Source: Pradoshia sp. D12 (GTDB taxonomy: Bacteria; Bacillota; Bacilli; Bacillales; Pradoshiaceae). From it: 64,000 nucleotides of DNA. The position numbers were made by a program, and so were the translations under genes. Position 1 is the first letter of the stretch. Every line of letters starts with the position of its first letter. This document shows, piece after piece, positions 50,288-62,992 of this stretch. The stretch covers positions 3,723,587-3,787,586 of the forward strand of contig NZ_CP044545.1 of NCBI RefSeq assembly GCF_008935075.1. Direction: 5' to 3'. The notes under the pieces are model-generated. The model did not search any database. It saw nothing but the letters and a program-made list of their open reading frames with translations, and had not been told where the DNA came from.

Positions 50288-51574
50288 TTAAGAATTCTTA
50301 AGCTGCTCAATCTCTCTCGGCGATAATTGTTCTCTCCATATGGTCGCTCCCAGTCCTGAAAGCTTGTCCACTATAAAGCTGTATCCCCGATCGATATGCT
50401 CGACACCGGTTATTTCGGTAACTCCCTCTGCTAATAGACCAGCAATAATTAAAGCAGCTCCGGCGCGCAAATCACTTGCCTTCACTTTTGCTCCATTAAG
50501 CTGAACAGGTCCATTAATAATTGCAGAACGGCCTTCTACCTTAATATCGGCGTTCATCCTGCTTAATTCATCTATATGTTTAAATCGAGATCCATATATG
50601 GTATCCGTAACAACGGAAGATCCAGTAGCCTTCGTCAATAATGCTGTTAAGGGCTGCTGTAAATCCGTAGGGAAACCAGGATATACAAGGGTTTTTATAT
50701 CTACTGCTTTTAATTTTTCAGCCTTCGGTATATAAATCTGGTCGTCCCGCTCTTCAATATCAATTCCCATTTCTCTTAGCTTTGCAATCAGGGATTCAAG
50801 ATGCTGCGGTATTACATTATCAATCAATATACCTTCTCCAACTGCTGCGGCAACAATCATATAGGTTCCTGCCTCGATACGGTCAGGAATAATGGTATGT
50901 CTGCAACCATGAAGTTTTTCGACACCCTCGATACGAATGACATCCGTACCTGCACCTTTGATACGGGCTCCCATATTCGTTAACAATGTTGCAACATCGA
51001 TAATTTCCGGCTCTTTCGCAGCATTTTCAATAATGGTTTTGCCTTTAGCTAATACAGCTGCGAGCATGATATTAATCGTTGCTCCTACGCTGACAACATC
51101 CAGGTAGATTCGGGCTCCACGTAATTCTTCAGCACGCAAATAGATTGCCCCCTGCTCATTTGTTACCTGAGCACCGAGAGCTTCAAATCCTTTGATATGC
51201 TGATCAATTGGGCGAGGTCCCAAATAGCATCCCCCCGGCAAGCCAATAACTGCTTTCTTAAATTTACCGAGCATCGCTCCCATTAAATAATAGGAGGCAC
51301 GTAATTGTTTGACCCTTCCGTTTGGAAGAGGCATTGATATCATCTTACTCGGATCAACAGTCATTTCAGTTGAGTCAAGTGTTACCTGACCGCCGATTTC
51401 TTCAAGTAATCCTTTAAGCATTTCTACGTCAGAGATATTTGGAAGCCCCTCAATTGTTACAGATGAGTCAGCAAGAATAGTTGCTGGTATTAAAGCAACT
51501 GCACTATTCTTTGCACCACTTATGCGAACTTCCCCTTTTAGCGGATACCCACCCGCTATTTTAAGCTTTTCCAT
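50288..51574 (-). CDS. murAB: UDP-N-acetylglucosamine 1-carboxyvinyltransferase 2 (MurAB)
   Basis: A 428-residue second MurA. The active-site Cys116 is in [16 protein letters not shown], and Lys22 is in [16 protein letters not shown]. Two MurA isozymes are normal for low-GC Gram-positives. Position between rho and tal matches B. subtilis MurAB (MurZ), the secondary isozyme. Residues differing from MurAA ([10 protein letters not shown] versus [10 protein letters not shown]) fit that assignment. Confidence 0.94.
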   Translation of the reverse strand: MEKLKIAGGYPLKGEVRISGAKNSAVALIPATILADSSVTIEGLPNISDVEMLKGLLEEIGGQVTLDSTEMTVDPSKMISMPLPNGRVKQLRASYYLMGAMLGKFKKAVIGLPGGCYLGPRPIDQHIKGFEALGAQVTNEQGAIYLRAEELRGARIYLDVVSVGATINIMLAAVLAKGKTIIENAAKEPEIIDVATLLTNMGARIKGAGTDVIRIEGVEKLHGCRHTIIPDRIEAGTYMIVAAAVGEGILIDNVIPQHLESLIAKLREMGIDIEERDDQIYIPKAEKLKAVDIKTLVYPGFPTDLQQPLTALLTKATGSSVVTDTIYGSRFKHIDELSRMNADIKVEGRSAIINGPVQLNGAKVKASDLRAGAALIIAGLLAEGVTEITGVEHIDRGYSFIVDKLSGLGATIWREQLSPREIEQLKNS

Positions 51575-51716
51575 AATAACTCCCTTCTGCGCCCTTGATG
51601 TGATTTTATCCGTCCGGCGAGAATAAGGTAAATATTACCACAAAAATCACCTGAATTAAAGCTAGTCTGTCAAATTGTTTCACAAGCTCGGATCATTCAT
51701 ACATATTTTACCACGA

Positions 51717-52367
51717 TTATTTTTCTGTTCTTGTTTCCCAATCCTTAAGGAATGCTTCAATTCCTTTGTCTGTTAGCGGATGCTTACAAATTTGAAGAAT
51801 TACGTTATAAGGAACCGTTGCAATATGTGCGCCGCGAAGTGCTGCTTGCGTCACATGCTGTGGATGACGGATACTTGCTGCAATAATCTCTGAATCGATA
51901 TCATGGATTGCAAAGATTTCTGCAATTTCAGCTATTAAATCAAGTCCATTTTGTCCAATATCATCTAATCTTCCGATAAAAGGAGAAACATATGTTGCAC
52001 CTGCTCTAGCAGCTAATAAAGCCTGATTGGCATTAAAAATTAAAGTTACGTTTGTTTTGATTCCTGCTTCAGTCAATGCATGAACTGCTTTTAATCCGTC
52101 TGGAGTCATTGGTACTTTTACTGTGATGTTCGGAGCAATCTCAGCTAATTCTTTACCCTCACGAATCATACCTTCCGCATCCAGTGCAATAACCTCTGCA
52201 CTTACAGAACCAGGTACCAACGCTGTTATTTCACGCAGACGATCATGGAAAGAAACATCTTTTTCCTTCGCAACTAATGATGGGTTCGTTGTTACACCTG
52301 CCAAAATACCAAGTGCATGGGCCTCTTTAATTTCATTTAAGTTTGCTGTATCTATAAAAAACTTCAT
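51717..52367 (-). CDS. tal: Transaldolase (TalC/FSA-like small type)
   Basis: A 216-residue TIM-barrel transaldolase of the short TalC/MipB group. The Schiff-base Lys84 is in [13 protein letters not shown], and [10 protein letters not shown] and [12 protein letters not shown] are family motifs. It transfers a three-carbon unit in the non-oxidative pentose phosphate pathway; sequence alone does not exclude fructose-6-phosphate aldolase activity. It corresponds to B. subtilis YwjH and lies downstream of fbaA. Confidence 0.92.
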   Translation of the reverse strand: MKFFIDTANLNEIKEAHALGILAGVTTNPSLVAKEKDVSFHDRLREITALVPGSVSAEVIALDAEGMIREGKELAEIAPNITVKVPMTPDGLKAVHALTEAGIKTNVTLIFNANQALLAARAGATYVSPFIGRLDDIGQNGLDLIAEIAEIFAIHDIDSEIIAASIRHPQHVTQAALRGAHIATVPYNVILQICKHPLTDKGIEAFLKDWETRTEK

Positions 52368-52481
52368 TTAAATTCCTCCTTGAATGAATTTCTATGTCTT
52401 TTATATTGTGTCATTGTTCTCCATTTTGAGCAAATAATTTCACCTTTAAAAACGTATGATTTAACCAAAATTATGTATAGT

Positions 52482-52515
52482 AAAAAAGAGGATCCCATGA
52501 TGAGTGGCATCCTCT
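52482..52515 (-). terminator. fbaA: fbaA terminator
   Basis: On the minus strand AGAGGATGCC pairs with GGGATCCTCT (one mismatch) across a 9-nt loop, followed by six T, 15 bp after the fbaA stop. Confidence 0.9.
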
Positions 52516-52529
52516 CGTAAAGATATCTT

Positions 52530-53387
52530 TTATGCTTTGTTATTAGAACCGAATTCACGAATTTTACCGATAACCGTTTCTTTAATTGCTTCACGAGCTG
52601 GTCCAAGGTATTTACGTGGATCGTATACTTCTTTGTCCGCAGCCAATACTTCACGTACCGCTTTAGCAGAAGTGATTTGGTTTTCAGTATTTACATTAAT
52701 TTTAGCTGTTCCAAGAGAAATGGCTTTTTGGATATCGTGTAAAGGAATACCGGATCCACCGTGAAGTACTAATGGCATACCAGTTTCTTTTCCGATTTCT
52801 TCCATCTCTTTGAAACCTAATTTCGGTTCACCTTTGTAAGGTCCGTGAACAGAGCCTAACGCTGGAGCAAGACAGTCGATATTTGTACGTTTTACAAGAT
52901 CTTTACACTCTTCAACGTCAGCATAGATAACGCCATCAGCTACTACGTCATCTTCTTGTCCGCCAACTGTTCCAAGTTCTGCTTCAACAGAAACACCATT
53001 TGCATGAGCATATTCAACCACTTTAGAAGTAATTTCAATATTCTCTTCGTATGGGTGATGAGAAGCATCAATCATAACGGAAGTGAATCCTGCATCAACA
53101 GCTTCTTTACATTTTTCAAAGCTGGAACCGTGGTCTAAGTGAATAGCAACTGGAACTGTTGTCTTGTATTCTTCCATTAAGGCTTTTGTCATTGCTACAC
53201 ACACTTTAAAACCGCCCATGTAACGAGCTGCCCCTTCAGAAACCCCTAAGATTACTGGAGATTTTTCTTCCTCAGCAGCTTGAAGAATAGCTTGGGTATA
53301 CTCTAGATTATTGATATTAAATTGTCCAACTGCATATCCTTCTTCTTTTGCTTTGTTCAGCATTTCAGTCATTGATACTAAAGGCAT
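52530..53387 (-). CDS. fbaA: Class II fructose-1,6-bisphosphate aldolase
   Basis: A 285-residue zinc aldolase that splits fructose 1,6-bisphosphate into DHAP and glyceraldehyde 3-phosphate. Zinc ligands start with His83-x-Asp85-His86 in [11 protein letters not shown], continue with the [13 protein letters not shown] loop, and the phosphate site is HGGSGIP. Length equals B. subtilis FbaA. It lies downstream of spo0F as in B. subtilis. Confidence 0.97.
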   Translation of the reverse strand: MPLVSMTEMLNKAKEEGYAVGQFNINNLEYTQAILQAAEEEKSPVILGVSEGAARYMGGFKVCVAMTKALMEEYKTTVPVAIHLDHGSSFEKCKEAVDAGFTSVMIDASHHPYEENIEITSKVVEYAHANGVSVEAELGTVGGQEDDVVADGVIYADVEECKDLVKRTNIDCLAPALGSVHGPYKGEPKLGFKEMEEIGKETGMPLVLHGGSGIPLHDIQKAISLGTAKINVNTENQITSAKAVREVLAADKEVYDPRKYLGPAREAIKETVIGKIREFGSNNKA

Positions 53388-53552
53388 TTTTCTTCCTCCT
53401 TGTTAATAATAAGCTCGAGCCAAACGGCTTCCCTTATCATTTTCCCTAATGGATCGATATGTATTCCCCCTTCTGCAAAAAGCGTCAGAGGGAAGTTATC
53501 TCTAGCATATCAACTTGTCCTCAAACTATCAACAAGTGTGCAAAATGTACAT

Positions 53553-53930
53553 TTAACTGTCAATTTTAGCAACCGGTAAATGATCCTTTACCGCTTTCCT
53601 AATATCATCAATATCAAATGGTTTTGCAAAATGAGTCAAGGCTCCCAGGTTCATCGCTTCCTGAATCATATCTAATTCTCCATACGCTGTCATAATTAAT
53701 ACACGAATGCCCTGATCTTCTTCTTTCATTCTTTTTAAAATCTCAATTCCGTCCATACCGGGAATTTTCATATCCAGCAACACTAAATCTGGTGATTCAC
53801 TTTTCTGGAGCGCCAATGCCTGCTCTCCATTTGCCGCCAGAAATGTTTGATATCCTTCCTGCTGCAGTACTTCATTCAGCAAAATACGGATGCCAAATTG
53901 ATCATCAACAATTAAAATTTTTTCATTCAT
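53553..53930 (-). CDS. spo0F: Sporulation phosphorelay response regulator Spo0F
   Basis: A 125-residue single-domain response regulator that receives phosphate from the sporulation kinases and passes it through Spo0B to Spo0A. The acidic pocket Asp9-Asp10, phosphorylated Asp53 in [13 protein letters not shown], Thr in MTAYGE and Lys in FAKPFD are present. There is no output domain. ATG 53930 has AAGGAG eight bases upstream; an extra 30 codons upstream are not conserved. A perfect Spo0A box (54033-54039) lies about 100 bp upstream, consistent with the known Spo0A feedback on spo0F. Confidence 0.96.
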   Translation of the reverse strand: MNEKILIVDDQFGIRILLNEVLQQEGYQTFLAANGEQALALQKSESPDLVLLDMKIPGMDGIEILKRMKEEDQGIRVLIMTAYGELDMIQEAMNLGALTHFAKPFDIDDIRKAVKDHLPVAKIDS

Positions 53931-54032
53931 TTTACACAGCTCCTTCTTTCCGTTAGCCTGTATAAATAAGACACTTAAATCTATAAGTTCTACTAATAGG
54001 TAAATAATACCTTTATTCAAACGAAATTGTCT

Positions 54033-54039
54033 TTCGACA
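54033..54039. promoter_or_regulatory. Candidate Spo0A box between spo0F and ywjG
   Basis: TTCGACA is a perfect 0A-box heptamer (TGTCGAA on the minus strand), inside a larger imperfect inverted repeat (ATTGTC...GACAAT). It lies in the divergent spo0F-ywjG promoter region, where B. subtilis spo0F also has Spo0A sites. Confidence 0.6.
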
Positions 54040-54145
54040 ATTTACGTTCAAGCATTTATACTTTGACAGGAACTTATCATTTTAATGCTGTAAAAACAGT
54101 AAAAATGAAAGCATCTATTACTATTAAAATCAGGAGTTGACCCAA

Positions 54146-54691
54146 ATGCTGAAAATATATTTAACTCAATTAACTGGTATTTATAAAAAAATTGAACAAG
54201 ATGAACAGGAAAATATGGAGGACGCAGCGAGATTATTAGCTCAGGCTTTAGTCAGCCATGGTATTGTTTATCTTCATGGTTTTAAAGAAATGGATGGGAT
54301 TATCAGCCAGGCAATCGATGGACCTGAACCGATCAAGGGCGTGAAGCGATTGTATAACGGCCAATATATGGCTCAAATCGAGCAACGAGACCGCGCCATC
54401 ATTTTTGCACGAACTGCAACCGAACCGGAAGCAGTTGCTTTAGCTGAATCCTTAAACGGACAGCGTATCCCTTTTGTTGCCGTTTCCCTGGCTCCTGCTG
54501 CAGATGATATCAATACGCCGAACCTTGCCAATCTGGCAGATATCCATATTGATTTAAAAGCAACACGAGGTCTTATTCCAAATGAGGATGGAACAAGAAG
54601 CGGGATTCCCACCCTTGCAGCCGCCCTCTTCGTTTATCAGGGAATCACTCTGTCAATCGATGAAATCATTAAGGAATATGAAGAAGAATAA
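54146..54691 (+). CDS. ywjG: YwjG, DUF2529 family protein
   Basis: A 181-residue protein of the DUF2529 family, function unknown. The pattern RDRAIIFARTATEPEAVALAE followed by IPFVAVSLAP and LADIHIDLKATRGLIP suggests a sugar-isomerase-like (SIS) fold. ATG 54146 follows AGGAG by nine bases. It lies between spo0F and pyrG in the same divergent arrangement as B. subtilis. Confidence 0.85.
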   Translation: MLKIYLTQLTGIYKKIEQDEQENMEDAARLLAQALVSHGIVYLHGFKEMDGIISQAIDGPEPIKGVKRLYNGQYMAQIEQRDRAIIFARTATEPEAVALAESLNGQRIPFVAVSLAPAADDINTPNLANLADIHIDLKATRGLIPNEDGTRSGIPTLAAALFVYQGITLSIDEIIKEYEEE

Positions 54692-54973
54692 TTATCCTGC
54701 TTGGCCAAAAAATAACTTTACATTACGTAAGCGCATACCAGCAAGTTTCTTGTCTGTTTTTGTTTGATAAAAGTTTTCTGATAATGATTTCGTTTACTAT
54801 ATAAAGTTGTAAGTTTGGACGATTGAGATTAGTTGAAATTTTATAATTTCAACTAATTGAATAGCCTTTTCAGATGAGCGTTTTCCAATTTATTGAACCT
54901 TTATAGGACGAATTGTATATTTAATCGCCCTTATGAGTACAAATATCACTTTTGAGTAAAAAATCACTCGAAA
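54692..54973. other. ywjG-pyrG gap with AT-rich inverted repeat
   Basis: No gene seen. A perfect 13-bp inverted repeat (ATTAGTTGAAATT and AATTTCAACTAAT, 54828-54857, 4-nt loop) lies about 140 bp after ywjG. It could end ywjG transcripts, but no strong T run follows. Confidence 0.5.
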
Positions 54974-54974
54974 A

Positions 54975-55024
54975 TAAAAAAGGTGTACAGAGCTATCAGT
55001 AGTAACTGATTTTCTGTACACCTT
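54975..55024 (-). terminator. pyrG: pyrG terminator
   Basis: On the minus strand a 12-bp stem (AAGGTGTACAGA with TCTGTACACCTT) encloses a smaller hairpin and is followed by four more T, eight bases after the pyrG stop. Confidence 0.93.
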
Positions 55025-55032
55025 TATTTTTA

Positions 55033-56631
<1,599 letters not shown>

Positions 56632-56732
56632 CTATAAAAACCTCCTAAAAGATCGTATTGATTTCATTTGGTAAGCACAAATCTATTAATAGTGATTAGT
56701 TTTTGTTTTTTCATCGGGCCTATCCCCTAAAA

Positions 56733-56768
56733 AAAAATAAAAAAGCCCCCTTGCAAGCAAGGGAGCTT
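56733..56768 (-). terminator. pyrG: pyrG leader attenuator hairpin
   Basis: In RNA sense AAGCTCCCTTG and CAAGGGGGCTT pair (one C-A mismatch) over a 4-nt loop, followed by six T. The 5' strand contains the pyrimidine tract GCUCCCUU. In B. subtilis pyrG, low CTP causes extra G residues to be added at a GGGC start and the poly-G pairs with such a tract, preventing termination. It also serves as terminator for rpoE. Confidence 0.85.
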
Positions 56769-56807
56769 AAAATCGCTTAATAGTGTTTCCTTTATTTTAA
56801 AGGAGCC

Positions 56808-56844
56808 CAATGAATATTCTACAAAGATTGACACTTTAAGTCAA
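56808..56844 (-). promoter_or_regulatory. pyrG: pyrG promoter with GGGC start site
   Basis: On the minus strand TTGACT (56839-56844), 17-bp spacer and TAGAAT (56816-56821); seven bases later the transcript should begin GGGCUCC (from 56808). This matches the start required for CTP-sensitive reiterative transcription in B. subtilis pyrG. It lies immediately after the rpoE stop codon. Confidence 0.85.
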
Positions 56845-56854
56845 GGTTAAAGGA

Positions 56855-57430
56855 TTAGCGATTGTCGTCCTCTTCTTCTTCGTCAATCACAAGATCTTCT
56901 TCCTCTTCTTCTTCGTCGTCAAGATCATAATCATCCTCAACGATAACTTCGTCCTCGATTAGATCCTCGTCATCATCATCCTCATCATCATCGATGTCAT
57001 CGATATCGTCGAAATCATCAATTAAAGAATCATCCTCATCATCGTCGTCATCGAAGTCATCAAGATCATCAAAATCAAGAACTTCATCCTCATCATCAAA
57101 GTCATCAACGAGTGCTTTTTTGCCTTTTTTCTTCTTCTTCACTTTAGAAGCTGGAACTGTTTCTTCTTCAACTTGTTCAACAGGGTACCATCCTTTTAGT
57201 CCCCAGCGATTGTCTCCAATACTGATAAAACGGCCGTCTACATTTAGATCTGTATAGAATTGGCCCATTTTTGCACTAACTTCTTCATCTGTCAAACCAA
57301 GTAATTTTTGGATTTTATCCATCATTACCTTAAAATCTATTGCTTCTTTCTTTTCTATAAGTAACACGTTCGCAATTTCAATGTAAGCCATTTCACTTAC
57401 TTCTTCCTTAGACAGGTTGGCTAGTTTCAT
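56855..57430 (-). CDS. rpoE: DNA-directed RNA polymerase delta subunit RpoE
   Basis: A 191-residue RNA polymerase accessory subunit that speeds recycling and changes promoter selectivity. The N-terminal globular HARE-HTH domain (about 1-90, with EVSEMAYIEIANVLLIEKKEA) is followed by a Lys-rich tract (KVKKKKKGKKA) and about 85 almost purely acidic residues that mimic nucleic acid. ATG 57430 was chosen for AGGAAG eight bases upstream. It lies between icmF and pyrG. Confidence 0.95.
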   Translation of the reverse strand: MKLANLSKEEVSEMAYIEIANVLLIEKKEAIDFKVMMDKIQKLLGLTDEEVSAKMGQFYTDLNVDGRFISIGDNRWGLKGWYPVEQVEEETVPASKVKKKKKGKKALVDDFDDEDEVLDFDDLDDFDDDDDEDDSLIDDFDDIDDIDDDEDDDDEDLIEDEVIVEDDYDLDDEEEEEEDLVIDEEEEDDNR

Positions 57431-57777
57431 TGTTCGCACTTCCTTTCTATCAAATCAACATGAATGCCCAATTATGCATATCCCATTATAACCAAACGAT
57501 TCATCTTTTTGCCACTTTATTTTATCCGTTCTATCCTTTTTCCTCTTGCGGCTTTATAAGAATATAAATAAAAAGCCATCACAAGGACTTAAAGGGGCAC
57601 TGATCGGTCTTTGTTCAACCCGTTTCCAGTATCCTCTCGTTTCTCCATTATAACCTGCTTTTATGTATCTTATAATAAAAAGCTTCTACTTTTTTATCCT
57701 ACCATACAACCAGCTATTAATGTTCAATCCCATACACAAATATTGAGCAAATGATCAATCCTTTGAATGTCATCCTA
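57431..57777. other. rpoE upstream region
   Basis: No gene seen. Two copies of GGTTATAATGG (with TATAAT elements on the minus strand at 57485-57490 and 57647-57652) suggest tandem sigma-A promoters for rpoE, although the -35 elements are weak. Confidence 0.45.
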
Positions 57778-57814
57778 AAAAATCAGAGTACAGACATTAA
57801 TTAGTCTGTACTCT
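57778..57814 (-). terminator. icmF: icmF terminator
   Basis: On the minus strand AGAGTACAGAC and GTCTGTACTCT form a perfect 11-bp stem with an 8-nt loop, followed by GATTTTTT, 15 bp after the icmF stop. Confidence 0.93.
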
Positions 57815-57828
57815 GGTAGCACAGAAAC

Positions 57829-60800
57829 TTACATATTTCTGCGATATTGCCCTCCAACTTCATATAATGCATGGGTGATTTGGCCAAGACTGGCTGTTTT
57901 AACAGTTTCCATCAGCTGTTCAAATATGTTCTCTCCATTAATGGCAGCCTCTTTGAGTTGAGTTAGAGCATTTTCTGCAGCCATTCCATGAATCTCCTTA
58001 AATTTATCTAGATTAGCAATTTGTAAATCCTTTTCATCCTTTGTGGCACGGGCCAATTCCATATTGTTTACTTCATCTTCACTCGGCGGATTAGGATTTA
58101 AATAGGTGTTCACACCAATAATCGGAAGCTCACCCGAATGCTTTTTCATTTCATAAACAAGAGATTCATCCTGAATTTTGCCACGTTGATACTGCATTTC
58201 CATTGCTCCAAGGACTCCACCTCTGTCGTTGATTCGTTCAAATTCGCGGAGAACCGCTTCTTCTACTAAATCCGTTAATTCCTCAACAATGAAGGAACCC
58301 TGAAGAGAATTTTCATTCTTCATCCAGCCAAATTCTTTCGTAACAATCATCTGAATGGCCATGGCCCTTCGTACGGATTCCTCCGTTGGTGTAGTGATTG
58401 CTTCGTCATAGGCATTGGTATGCAGGGAGTTACAATTATCCTGCAAAGCAAGCAAAGCCTGCAGAGTCGTACGGATATCATTAAAATCAATTTCCTGAGC
58501 ATGCAGGGAACGTCCCGAGGTTTGGATATGATATTTCAGCTTTTGGCTTCGTTCATTCGCACCGTATTTATCTCTCATAACAATTGCCCATATTCGCCTT
58601 GCCACACGTCCGAGAACAGTATATTCTGGGTCCAGTCCATTTGAGAAAAAGAACGAGAGATTCGGTGCAAACGAATCAATGTCCATACCTCGGCTTAAAT
58701 AATATTCTACATACGTAAAGCCATTCGACAGTGTAAATGCTAATTGTGAAATGGGATTTGCTCCTGCCTCAGCGATGTGATAACCGGATATGGAGACAGA
58801 ATAATAATTTCTCACCCGATTTTTTACGAAGTACTCCTGGATATCGCCCATCAGTTTTAATGCGAACTCAGTAGAAAAGATACATGTATTCTGTCCCTGA
58901 TCTTCCTTTAAAATATCTGCCTGAACGGTTCCTCTGACAATCTCCAGGGTCTCTTTTTTTACAGTTTCCTTTTCCTCAGAAGTAAGAGTTCTTTTAAGCT
59001 CTGCTTGCTTTTTCTCTATTTGTTGATCAATGGCGGTATTCATAAACATAGCAAGAATGATGGGAGCAGGGCCATTGATTGTCATAGAAACGGAAGTACT
59101 TGGTGAACATAAATCAAACCCATCATAGAGTTTTTTCATATCCTCAAGGGCACAGACACTTACACCGCTTTCCCCAACCTTCCCATAAATATCTGGGCGT
59201 ATATGCGGATCCTCGCCATATAGTGTGACCGAATCAAAAGCCGTGCTCAGCCGTTTGGCCGTATCATCCTTTGATAAATAATGAAAACGGCGGTTCGTTC
59301 TCTCCGGTGATCCTTCTCCGGCAAATTGCCGCTTCGGATCCTCTTCCTGTCTTTTAAACGGAAACACACCTGCAGTGAACGGAAATTTCCCGGGAACATT
59401 CTCTTTCTGTACCCAGCGCAGGATTTCTCCATAATCCTGAAACTTAGGTAAAGCTACTTTCGGTATGGTCAGACCACTTAATGTACTAGTCCTCAATTCT
59501 GTCTTAATTTCCTTATTTCGTACTTTCGTAATCAGTTCTGTTTTTGAATATAATTCCTTCTGATTATTCCAGCCATCAAGAATGGCTTTTGACTCATTGG
59601 TTAGATTTTGCCTGTATCCCTTTTGAAGCTCGCTCAGCGGCTCTGTTCCATCCGCTGAATATCCCTCTTCCTCTAACGCCTGTATGGTACCTTCTATTTG
59701 AAATAATCGCCTGGCAATCTGTTGTTGCTCAAGTGAGGCGGTATGATATTGCTTTACTGTTTCAGCGATTTCCCGTAAGTAATATTGACGGTCGGGAGGG
59801 ATGATGACATTTTGCTTTTCTGAACGCACAGATGTATTAAAACGGCTTTTGTATTCCTGACCTGTTTTCTTCTCAATGACTTCAAGCAACGCAGCAAAAA
59901 GTGCGTTTGTACCCACATCATTAAACTGGCTCGCAATCGTTCCGTACACCGGCATTTCAGCCAGATCCTTATCAAATAGATTGCGGCTGCGCTGGTATTG
60001 TTTTTGAACCTGGCGCAATGCATCCTCTGATCCTTTTCTTTCAAATTTATTAATAACAATTAAATCAGCAAAATCAATCATATCTATTTTCTCAAGCTGT
60101 GAAGGGGCTCCAAACTCACTTGTCATGACATACATGGATATATCACATACTTCCGTTATTGCCGCATCTCCCTGGCCAATTCCGCTTGTTTCAATAATTA
60201 CAGCATCAAATCCGGCTGCTTTTACGACAGCTATTGCATCTTTTATCGAATTGGAAAGCTCAGAGTGTGAGTTCCGCGTCGCCAAGCTCCTCATATACAC
60301 ACGCGGATGAAAAATGGCATTCATTCGTATTCTGTCTCCAAGCAACGCTCCGCCTGTTTTTTGCTTCGTTGGGTCAATCGAAAGAATTGCTATGTTTTGT
60401 TCAGGGATTTCATTAATGAATCGCCTTATTAATTCATCTGTAAGCGAGCTCTTTCCCGCTCCCCCAGTACCGGTTATCCCAATTACCGGAATATGATTAA
60501 CCTGTTTATCATCTATTTTTTGCAGTTCATCTGACAAAGCAACGGCTTCCTGCCCAGCCAGCAAGCGATTTTCCACCATCGTAATCGCGCGTGCTACAGT
60601 TAATGGGGCCGATACGGATAGATTCCCCTCATTCAACTCTTCAAGCGGGGGCAGTGGATAATCACATTCACGTATTAGCAATTCCATCATGCCCTCAAGG
60701 CCCATATCTCTTCCATCATCCGGTGAAAAAATCTTTGCAATCCCATATTCATGCAGCTCTTTAATCTCCCTTGGTATGATGACTCCTCCGCCGCCCCCAT

Positions 60801-61086
60801 AAATACGAATATGGCCGGCTCCTCTTTCCTTGAGCAAATCGTACATATACTTAAAAAATTCTACGTGACCACCCTGATAGGAAGAAACAGCAATCCCCTG
60901 AACATCCTCCTGAATAGCTGCATTAACAATTTCCTCAACAGAACGATTATGACCAAGGTGAATCACCTCCGCTCCTTTTGCCTGAAGAATTCTTCTCATA
61001 ATATTGACACTGACATCGTGCCCATCAAATAAACTCGAAGCCGTCACAAAACGGATAGGGTGTTTCGGTTTATATCCTTTATTCAT
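57829..61086 (-). CDS. icmF: Fused isobutyryl-CoA mutase with G-protein chaperone (IcmF)
   Basis: A 1085-residue adenosylcobalamin enzyme interconverting isobutyryl-CoA and n-butyryl-CoA; IcmF enzymes also act on isovaleryl-/pivalyl-CoA. Domain order is cobalamin-binding domain (about 10-145, with lower axial ligand His23 in LFDGHDVS and GGGGGVI), MeaB-like GTPase chaperone (P-loop GTGGAGKS, about 206-213) and mutase TIM barrel (about 540-1085). The fused order distinguishes it from methylmalonyl-CoA mutase. Clustering with a TetR regulator and acyl-CoA dehydrogenases suggests breakdown of branched-chain or short acyl groups. A coenzyme B12 supply is required; no cobalamin gene or riboswitch is in the window. 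Confidence 0.96.
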   Translation of the reverse strand: MNKGYKPKHPIRFVTASSLFDGHDVSVNIMRRILQAKGAEVIHLGHNRSVEEIVNAAIQEDVQGIAVSSYQGGHVEFFKYMYDLLKERGAGHIRIYGGGGGVIIPREIKELHEYGIAKIFSPDDGRDMGLEGMMELLIRECDYPLPPLEELNEGNLSVSAPLTVARAITMVENRLLAGQEAVALSDELQKIDDKQVNHIPVIGITGTGGAGKSSLTDELIRRFINEIPEQNIAILSIDPTKQKTGGALLGDRIRMNAIFHPRVYMRSLATRNSHSELSNSIKDAIAVVKAAGFDAVIIETSGIGQGDAAITEVCDISMYVMTSEFGAPSQLEKIDMIDFADLIVINKFERKGSEDALRQVQKQYQRSRNLFDKDLAEMPVYGTIASQFNDVGTNALFAALLEVIEKKTGQEYKSRFNTSVRSEKQNVIIPPDRQYYLREIAETVKQYHTASLEQQQIARRLFQIEGTIQALEEEGYSADGTEPLSELQKGYRQNLTNESKAILDGWNNQKELYSKTELITKVRNKEIKTELRTSTLSGLTIPKVALPKFQDYGEILRWVQKENVPGKFPFTAGVFPFKRQEEDPKRQFAGEGSPERTNRRFHYLSKDDTAKRLSTAFDSVTLYGEDPHIRPDIYGKVGESGVSVCALEDMKKLYDGFDLCSPSTSVSMTINGPAPIILAMFMNTAIDQQIEKKQAELKRTLTSEEKETVKKETLEIVRGTVQADILKEDQGQNTCIFSTEFALKLMGDIQEYFVKNRVRNYYSVSISGYHIAEAGANPISQLAFTLSNGFTYVEYYLSRGMDIDSFAPNLSFFFSNGLDPEYTVLGRVARRIWAIVMRDKYGANERSQKLKYHIQTSGRSLHAQEIDFNDIRTTLQALLALQDNCNSLHTNAYDEAITTPTEESVRRAMAIQMIVTKEFGWMKNENSLQGSFIVEELTDLVEEAVLREFERINDRGGVLGAMEMQYQRGKIQDESLVYEMKKHSGELPIIGVNTYLNPNPPSEDEVNNMELARATKDEKDLQIANLDKFKEIHGMAAENALTQLKEAAINGENIFEQLMETVKTASLGQITHALYEVGGQYRRNM

Positions 61087-61106
61087 CTTTTTTCATTCCC
61101 CTTTGC

Positions 61107-61739
61107 TTATCTGTTTTCCCCATTGGCTAAACCGCTTAAAAGAAGATGCGATTGCATTTCAATATATTGATCGATTGTAAAGCTTTTTCTAAGTCCCCAT
61201 CTCCTGAATGCCCACATTTGTCCATGAACAATAATGTTATGTGCAAGCAGGTGAATTTGTATCGGGCTTAAATCAATTTCCTCATGCTGTACACATGTCT
61301 GAATAAGTTCCTCAAACATTTTCGTCATTTCATTTTCTTTATTTAATACATATGGCAGTGCTGCCCTACTCAACGATTTTGCTTCCTGGTACATCACCAA
61401 TACTTCATCCTGCATTTCATCACAAATTTTAAAATAATAGGCGATACCTAAGCGCAGTCCGGCAAATGTCCCCTCGCTTTCTTCAAGCGCCTTTTGAAGC
61501 CGGTCCTTCACCTCATCGTAAATATTGTCACAAACGAGATATAAAATATCATCCTTGGATCTGATATATTCATAGAGCGTTCCAATACTGAATCCTGCTG
61601 CCTTCGCTATTTCCCTTGTTGTTGTTCGGTGGTAGCCCTTCTCTATGAATAAAGAGACCGCCCCTTTGATCATCTCGTCCCGGCGTTTTTTCACTAGCCT
61701 CTCATCCTTTACTGAGGCATGGACTACGATTCTCTTCAC
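61107..61739 (-). CDS. TetR/AcrR family transcriptional regulator
   Basis: A regulator of about 210 residues with the TetR helix-turn-helix in GYHRTTTREIAKAAGFSIGTLYEYIRSKDDIL (about 35-66) and a helical ligand-binding C-terminal domain. GTG at 61739 fits the GGTGG eight bases upstream; a longer frame to 61751 is possible. Sitting between icmF and acyl-CoA dehydrogenase genes, it probably senses an acyl-CoA or fatty acid and represses this catabolic cluster, similar in role to FadR of B. subtilis though not its direct counterpart by sequence. I did not find a clear operator palindrome. Confidence 0.85.
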   Translation of the reverse strand: MKRIVVHASVKDERLVKKRRDEMIKGAVSLFIEKGYHRTTTREIAKAAGFSIGTLYEYIRSKDDILYLVCDNIYDEVKDRLQKALEESEGTFAGLRLGIAYYFKICDEMQDEVLVMYQEAKSLSRAALPYVLNKENEMTKMFEELIQTCVQHEEIDLSPIQIHLLAHNIIVHGQMWAFRRWGLRKSFTIDQYIEMQSHLLLSGLANGENR

Positions 61740-61829
61740 CCTTTCACCCACCTACCTACAAGTATTTCTTTTAAAAATCAATTCTCCCCGGATAAAGATA
61801 GCCGGGAAGAACCCTATAAAAATTTGAAA

Positions 61830-62972
61830 TTAGTTTTTGGTGAGCATTCTTGAGATAACAAGTCTTTGGATTTCCTGTGTTCCTTCATAAATTTGTGTTA
61901 TTTTCGCATCACGCATATAGCGTTCAACCGGATAATCCTTTGTATATCCATACCCGCCAAATACCTGTACCGCTTCTGTTGTGACCTTCATTGCTGTATC
62001 GCCGGCAAATAATTTGGACATAGCCGACTCTTTTCCATACGGAAGTCCCTCGGATTCCAGCCAAGCCGCCTGATAGGTTAAAAGTCTTGAAGCCTCTATA
62101 CTGGTTGCCATATCTGCAAGCTTAAAGCCAACTCCCTGCTGGGCAGAAATTGGTTTGCCGAACTGAACTCGCTCCTTCGCATAATCCACTGCAGCGTCGA
62201 GCGCTCCCTGAGCGATTCCAACAGCCTGCGCAGCAATGCCATTTCTTCCTCCATCAAGGGTCATCATGGCGATTTTAAATCCTTCTCCCTCTGTACCTAA
62301 TAGATTCTCCTTCGGTACTTTACACTCTTCAAAAATAATCTCTGTTGTTGGAGATGAACGAATCCCGAGTTTCTTTTCCTTTTTTCCAACACTAAAGCCA
62401 GGGAAATCTTTCTCCACAATGAATGCGCTTGTACCTTTATGTTTAGAGGACGGATCTGTCAATGCAAAGACCACATATGTATCCGCCACGCCCCCATTTG
62501 TAATGAATATTTTAGAGCCATTTAAAACATAATGATCTTCTTCCAGACGGGCAGTTGTTTTCATAGCTCCCGAATCCGAGCCCGATCCCGGCTCCGTCAG
62601 CCCATACGCTCCAATTTTCTCTCCCTGCGCCATAGGTCTTAAATATTTTTGCTTTTGTTCTTCATTGCCAAATTTATAAATTGGCCAGCCAGCCAATGAT
62701 GTATGAGCAGATAGCGTAACACCTGTTGAAGCACAGACACGCGAAAGTTCTTCAATGGCAATGCAATAGGCTACATAATCACTGCCGATTCCACCATACT
62801 CCTCTGGCCAAGGAATACCTGTAAGCCCGAGCTCCGCCATTTTGTTAAAGATTTCCCTGTCAAAACGCTCTTCCTCATCCCGTTCGGCCGCAGTCGGTGC
62901 GACTTCATTCCGGGCAAAGTCCCTAACCATTTTGCGAATCATTTCATGTTCCTCTGATAATTTAAAATTCAT
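61830..62972 (-). CDS. acdA: Acyl-CoA dehydrogenase
   Basis: A complete 380-residue FAD-dependent acyl-CoA dehydrogenase that introduces the alpha-beta double bond in beta-oxidation. FAD/substrate motifs [16 protein letters not shown] and [15 protein letters not shown] are present, and the catalytic Glu is in the [18 protein letters not shown] signature. Position between rpoE and fad genes is that of B. subtilis acdA. It follows the next dehydrogenase by 20 bp, so both are co-transcribed. Chain-length preference cannot be read from sequence. Confidence 0.93.
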   Translation of the reverse strand: MNFKLSEEHEMIRKMVRDFARNEVAPTAAERDEEERFDREIFNKMAELGLTGIPWPEEYGGIGSDYVAYCIAIEELSRVCASTGVTLSAHTSLAGWPIYKFGNEEQKQKYLRPMAQGEKIGAYGLTEPGSGSDSGAMKTTARLEEDHYVLNGSKIFITNGGVADTYVVFALTDPSSKHKGTSAFIVEKDFPGFSVGKKEKKLGIRSSPTTEIIFEECKVPKENLLGTEGEGFKIAMMTLDGGRNGIAAQAVGIAQGALDAAVDYAKERVQFGKPISAQQGVGFKLADMATSIEASRLLTYQAAWLESEGLPYGKESAMSKLFAGDTAMKVTTEAVQVFGGYGYTKDYPVERYMRDAKITQIYEGTQEIQRLVISRMLTKN

Positions 62973-62992
62973 TCCTATTTCCCCCTGTTCTA

